Source of the DNA: Franconibacter pulveris DSM 19144
GTDB taxonomy: Bacteria > Pseudomonadota > Gammaproteobacteria > Enterobacterales > Enterobacteriaceae
Direction of reading: 5' to 3'
DNA: 64,000 nt
Assembly: GCA_000621185.1 (NCBI GenBank)
Contig: KK211224.1
Span: 420,679 to 484,678 of the forward strand
Both the position numbers and the translations under genes were made by a program. The notes under the pieces were generated by a model. It made no database searches and was not told where the DNA came from. It saw only the letters and a program-made list of their open reading frames with translations. This document shows, piece after piece, positions 63,507 through 64,000 of this stretch (position 1 is the stretch's first letter; every line of letters starts with the position of its first letter).

Positions 63507-64000
63507 ATGAAAGCCGCCGTTGTCAGCAAAGACCATTCGGTTGAAATCATCGATAAAACCCTGCGCCCGCTGGAACATGGCGAAGCCTTGCTCGCCATGG
63601 AGTGTTGCGGCGTTTGCCACACCGATCTGCATGTAAAAAATGGCGACTTTGGCGATGTCACCGGCAGGACGCTGGGGCATGAAGGTATCGGGGTCGTCAA
63701 AGCCATCGGCCCGGGCGTCACTTCGCTTAAGCCTGGCGATCGCGCGAGCGTCGCCTGGTTTTTCCAGGGATGCGGGCATTGCGAATATTGTGCCAGCGGC
63801 AATGAAACGCTCTGTCGTAATGTGAAAAACGCCGGCTACAGCGTGGATGGCGGTATGGCGGAAGAGTGCATCGTGGTGGCGGATTACGCGGTTAAAGTGC
63901 CGGATGGCCTGGATTCCGCCGCAGCCAGCAGCATCACCTGCGCAGGCGTCACGACTTACAAAGCGGTGAAAAGCTCGAATATCCGTCCCGGCCAGTGGAT
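63507..64000 (+). CDS. adhP: Zinc-dependent alcohol dehydrogenase AdhP-like (3' end outside the window)
   Basis: At least 164 codons, running off the right edge. The ATG follows GAGGAGAGACT. Catalytic zinc ligands are in [10 protein letters not shown] (about 34-43) and TLGHEGIG; structural zinc cysteines in [16 protein letters not shown] (about 90-105). The sequence tracks E. coli AdhP (ethanol-active, propanol-preferring) closely to the edge, but E. coli has queE here and adhP elsewhere, so the context is different. The NAD-binding domain is not in view. Confidence 0.88.
   Translation, partial: MKAAVVSKDHSVEIIDKTLRPLEHGEALLAMECCGVCHTDLHVKNGDFGDVTGRTLGHEGIGVVKAIGPGVTSLKPGDRASVAWFFQGCGHCEYCASGNETLCRNVKNAGYSVDGGMAEECIVVADYAVKVPDGLDSAAASSITCAGVTTYKAVKSSNIRPGQW

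Overview
The window is a gene-dense chromosomal segment from a member of the Enterobacteriaceae. Gene content and order follow the Escherichia coli galR-to-eno interval almost gene for gene, and most proteins have the length and active-site numbering of their E. coli orthologues. Several details exclude E. coli itself: higher GC, a UxuR/ExuR-like regulator plus an acetyltransferase beside galR, two rather than three initiator tRNAs, no mazEF between relA and mazG, and an adhP-like gene after eno. A Cronobacter/Franconibacter/Siccibacter-type genome is plausible, but the genus cannot be fixed from this sequence alone.

Layout. 0-2.3 kb: GntR-family regulator, GNAT acetyltransferase, then convergent galR. 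2.5-2.83 kb: three tandem copies of an OmrA/OmrB-type small RNA. 3-9.4 kb: lysophospholipid salvage (aas-lplT), tas, lipoprotein ygdR, terC-family ygdQ, mutH. 9.4-10.07 kb: a DnaA-box-bearing intergenic region at the position of the DnaA-reactivating site DARS2. 10-16.6 kb: rppH-ptsP, lgt-thyA, and the minor-pseudopilin cluster ppdA-ppdB-ygdB-ppdC. 16.6-28.4 kb: recC-ptrA-recB-recD. 28.4-33.7 kb: argA behind ARG boxes, amiC, two tRNA-fMet genes, mltA, tcdA. 33.7-38.5 kb: csdA-csdE, ygdI, sRNA gcvB divergent from gcvA, ygdD-rlmM. 38.6-46 kb: an unexplained structured spacer, xni, sdaC-sdaB, ppnN, queF, syd. 46-52.7 kb: sRNA csrB, yqcC-truC-yqcA, and the glucarate operon gudP-gudX-gudD. 52.8-64 kb: barA, rlmD, relA, mazG, pyrG, eno and a truncated adhP.

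Functional links. RecB, RecC and RecD form the recombination nuclease. CsdA, CsdE and TcdA act in sulfur transfer and ct6A tRNA modification. SdaC and SdaB import and deaminate serine. RppH and PtsP share a transcript as in E. coli. BarA is the sensor kinase that, through UvrY, drives csrB, and a TGTAAG-type inverted repeat of the UvrY class lies about 180 nt upstream of csrB. RelA, MazG, PyrG and Eno form a stringent-response, nucleotide and glycolysis block.

I found no insertion sequence, prophage, CRISPR array, defence island or toxin-antitoxin pair. The least ordinary content is in the spacers: the triplicated omr locus with drifting seed ends, the DARS2 candidate, the 38.6-38.95 kb element, and perfect palindromes upstream of gudP and pyrG.
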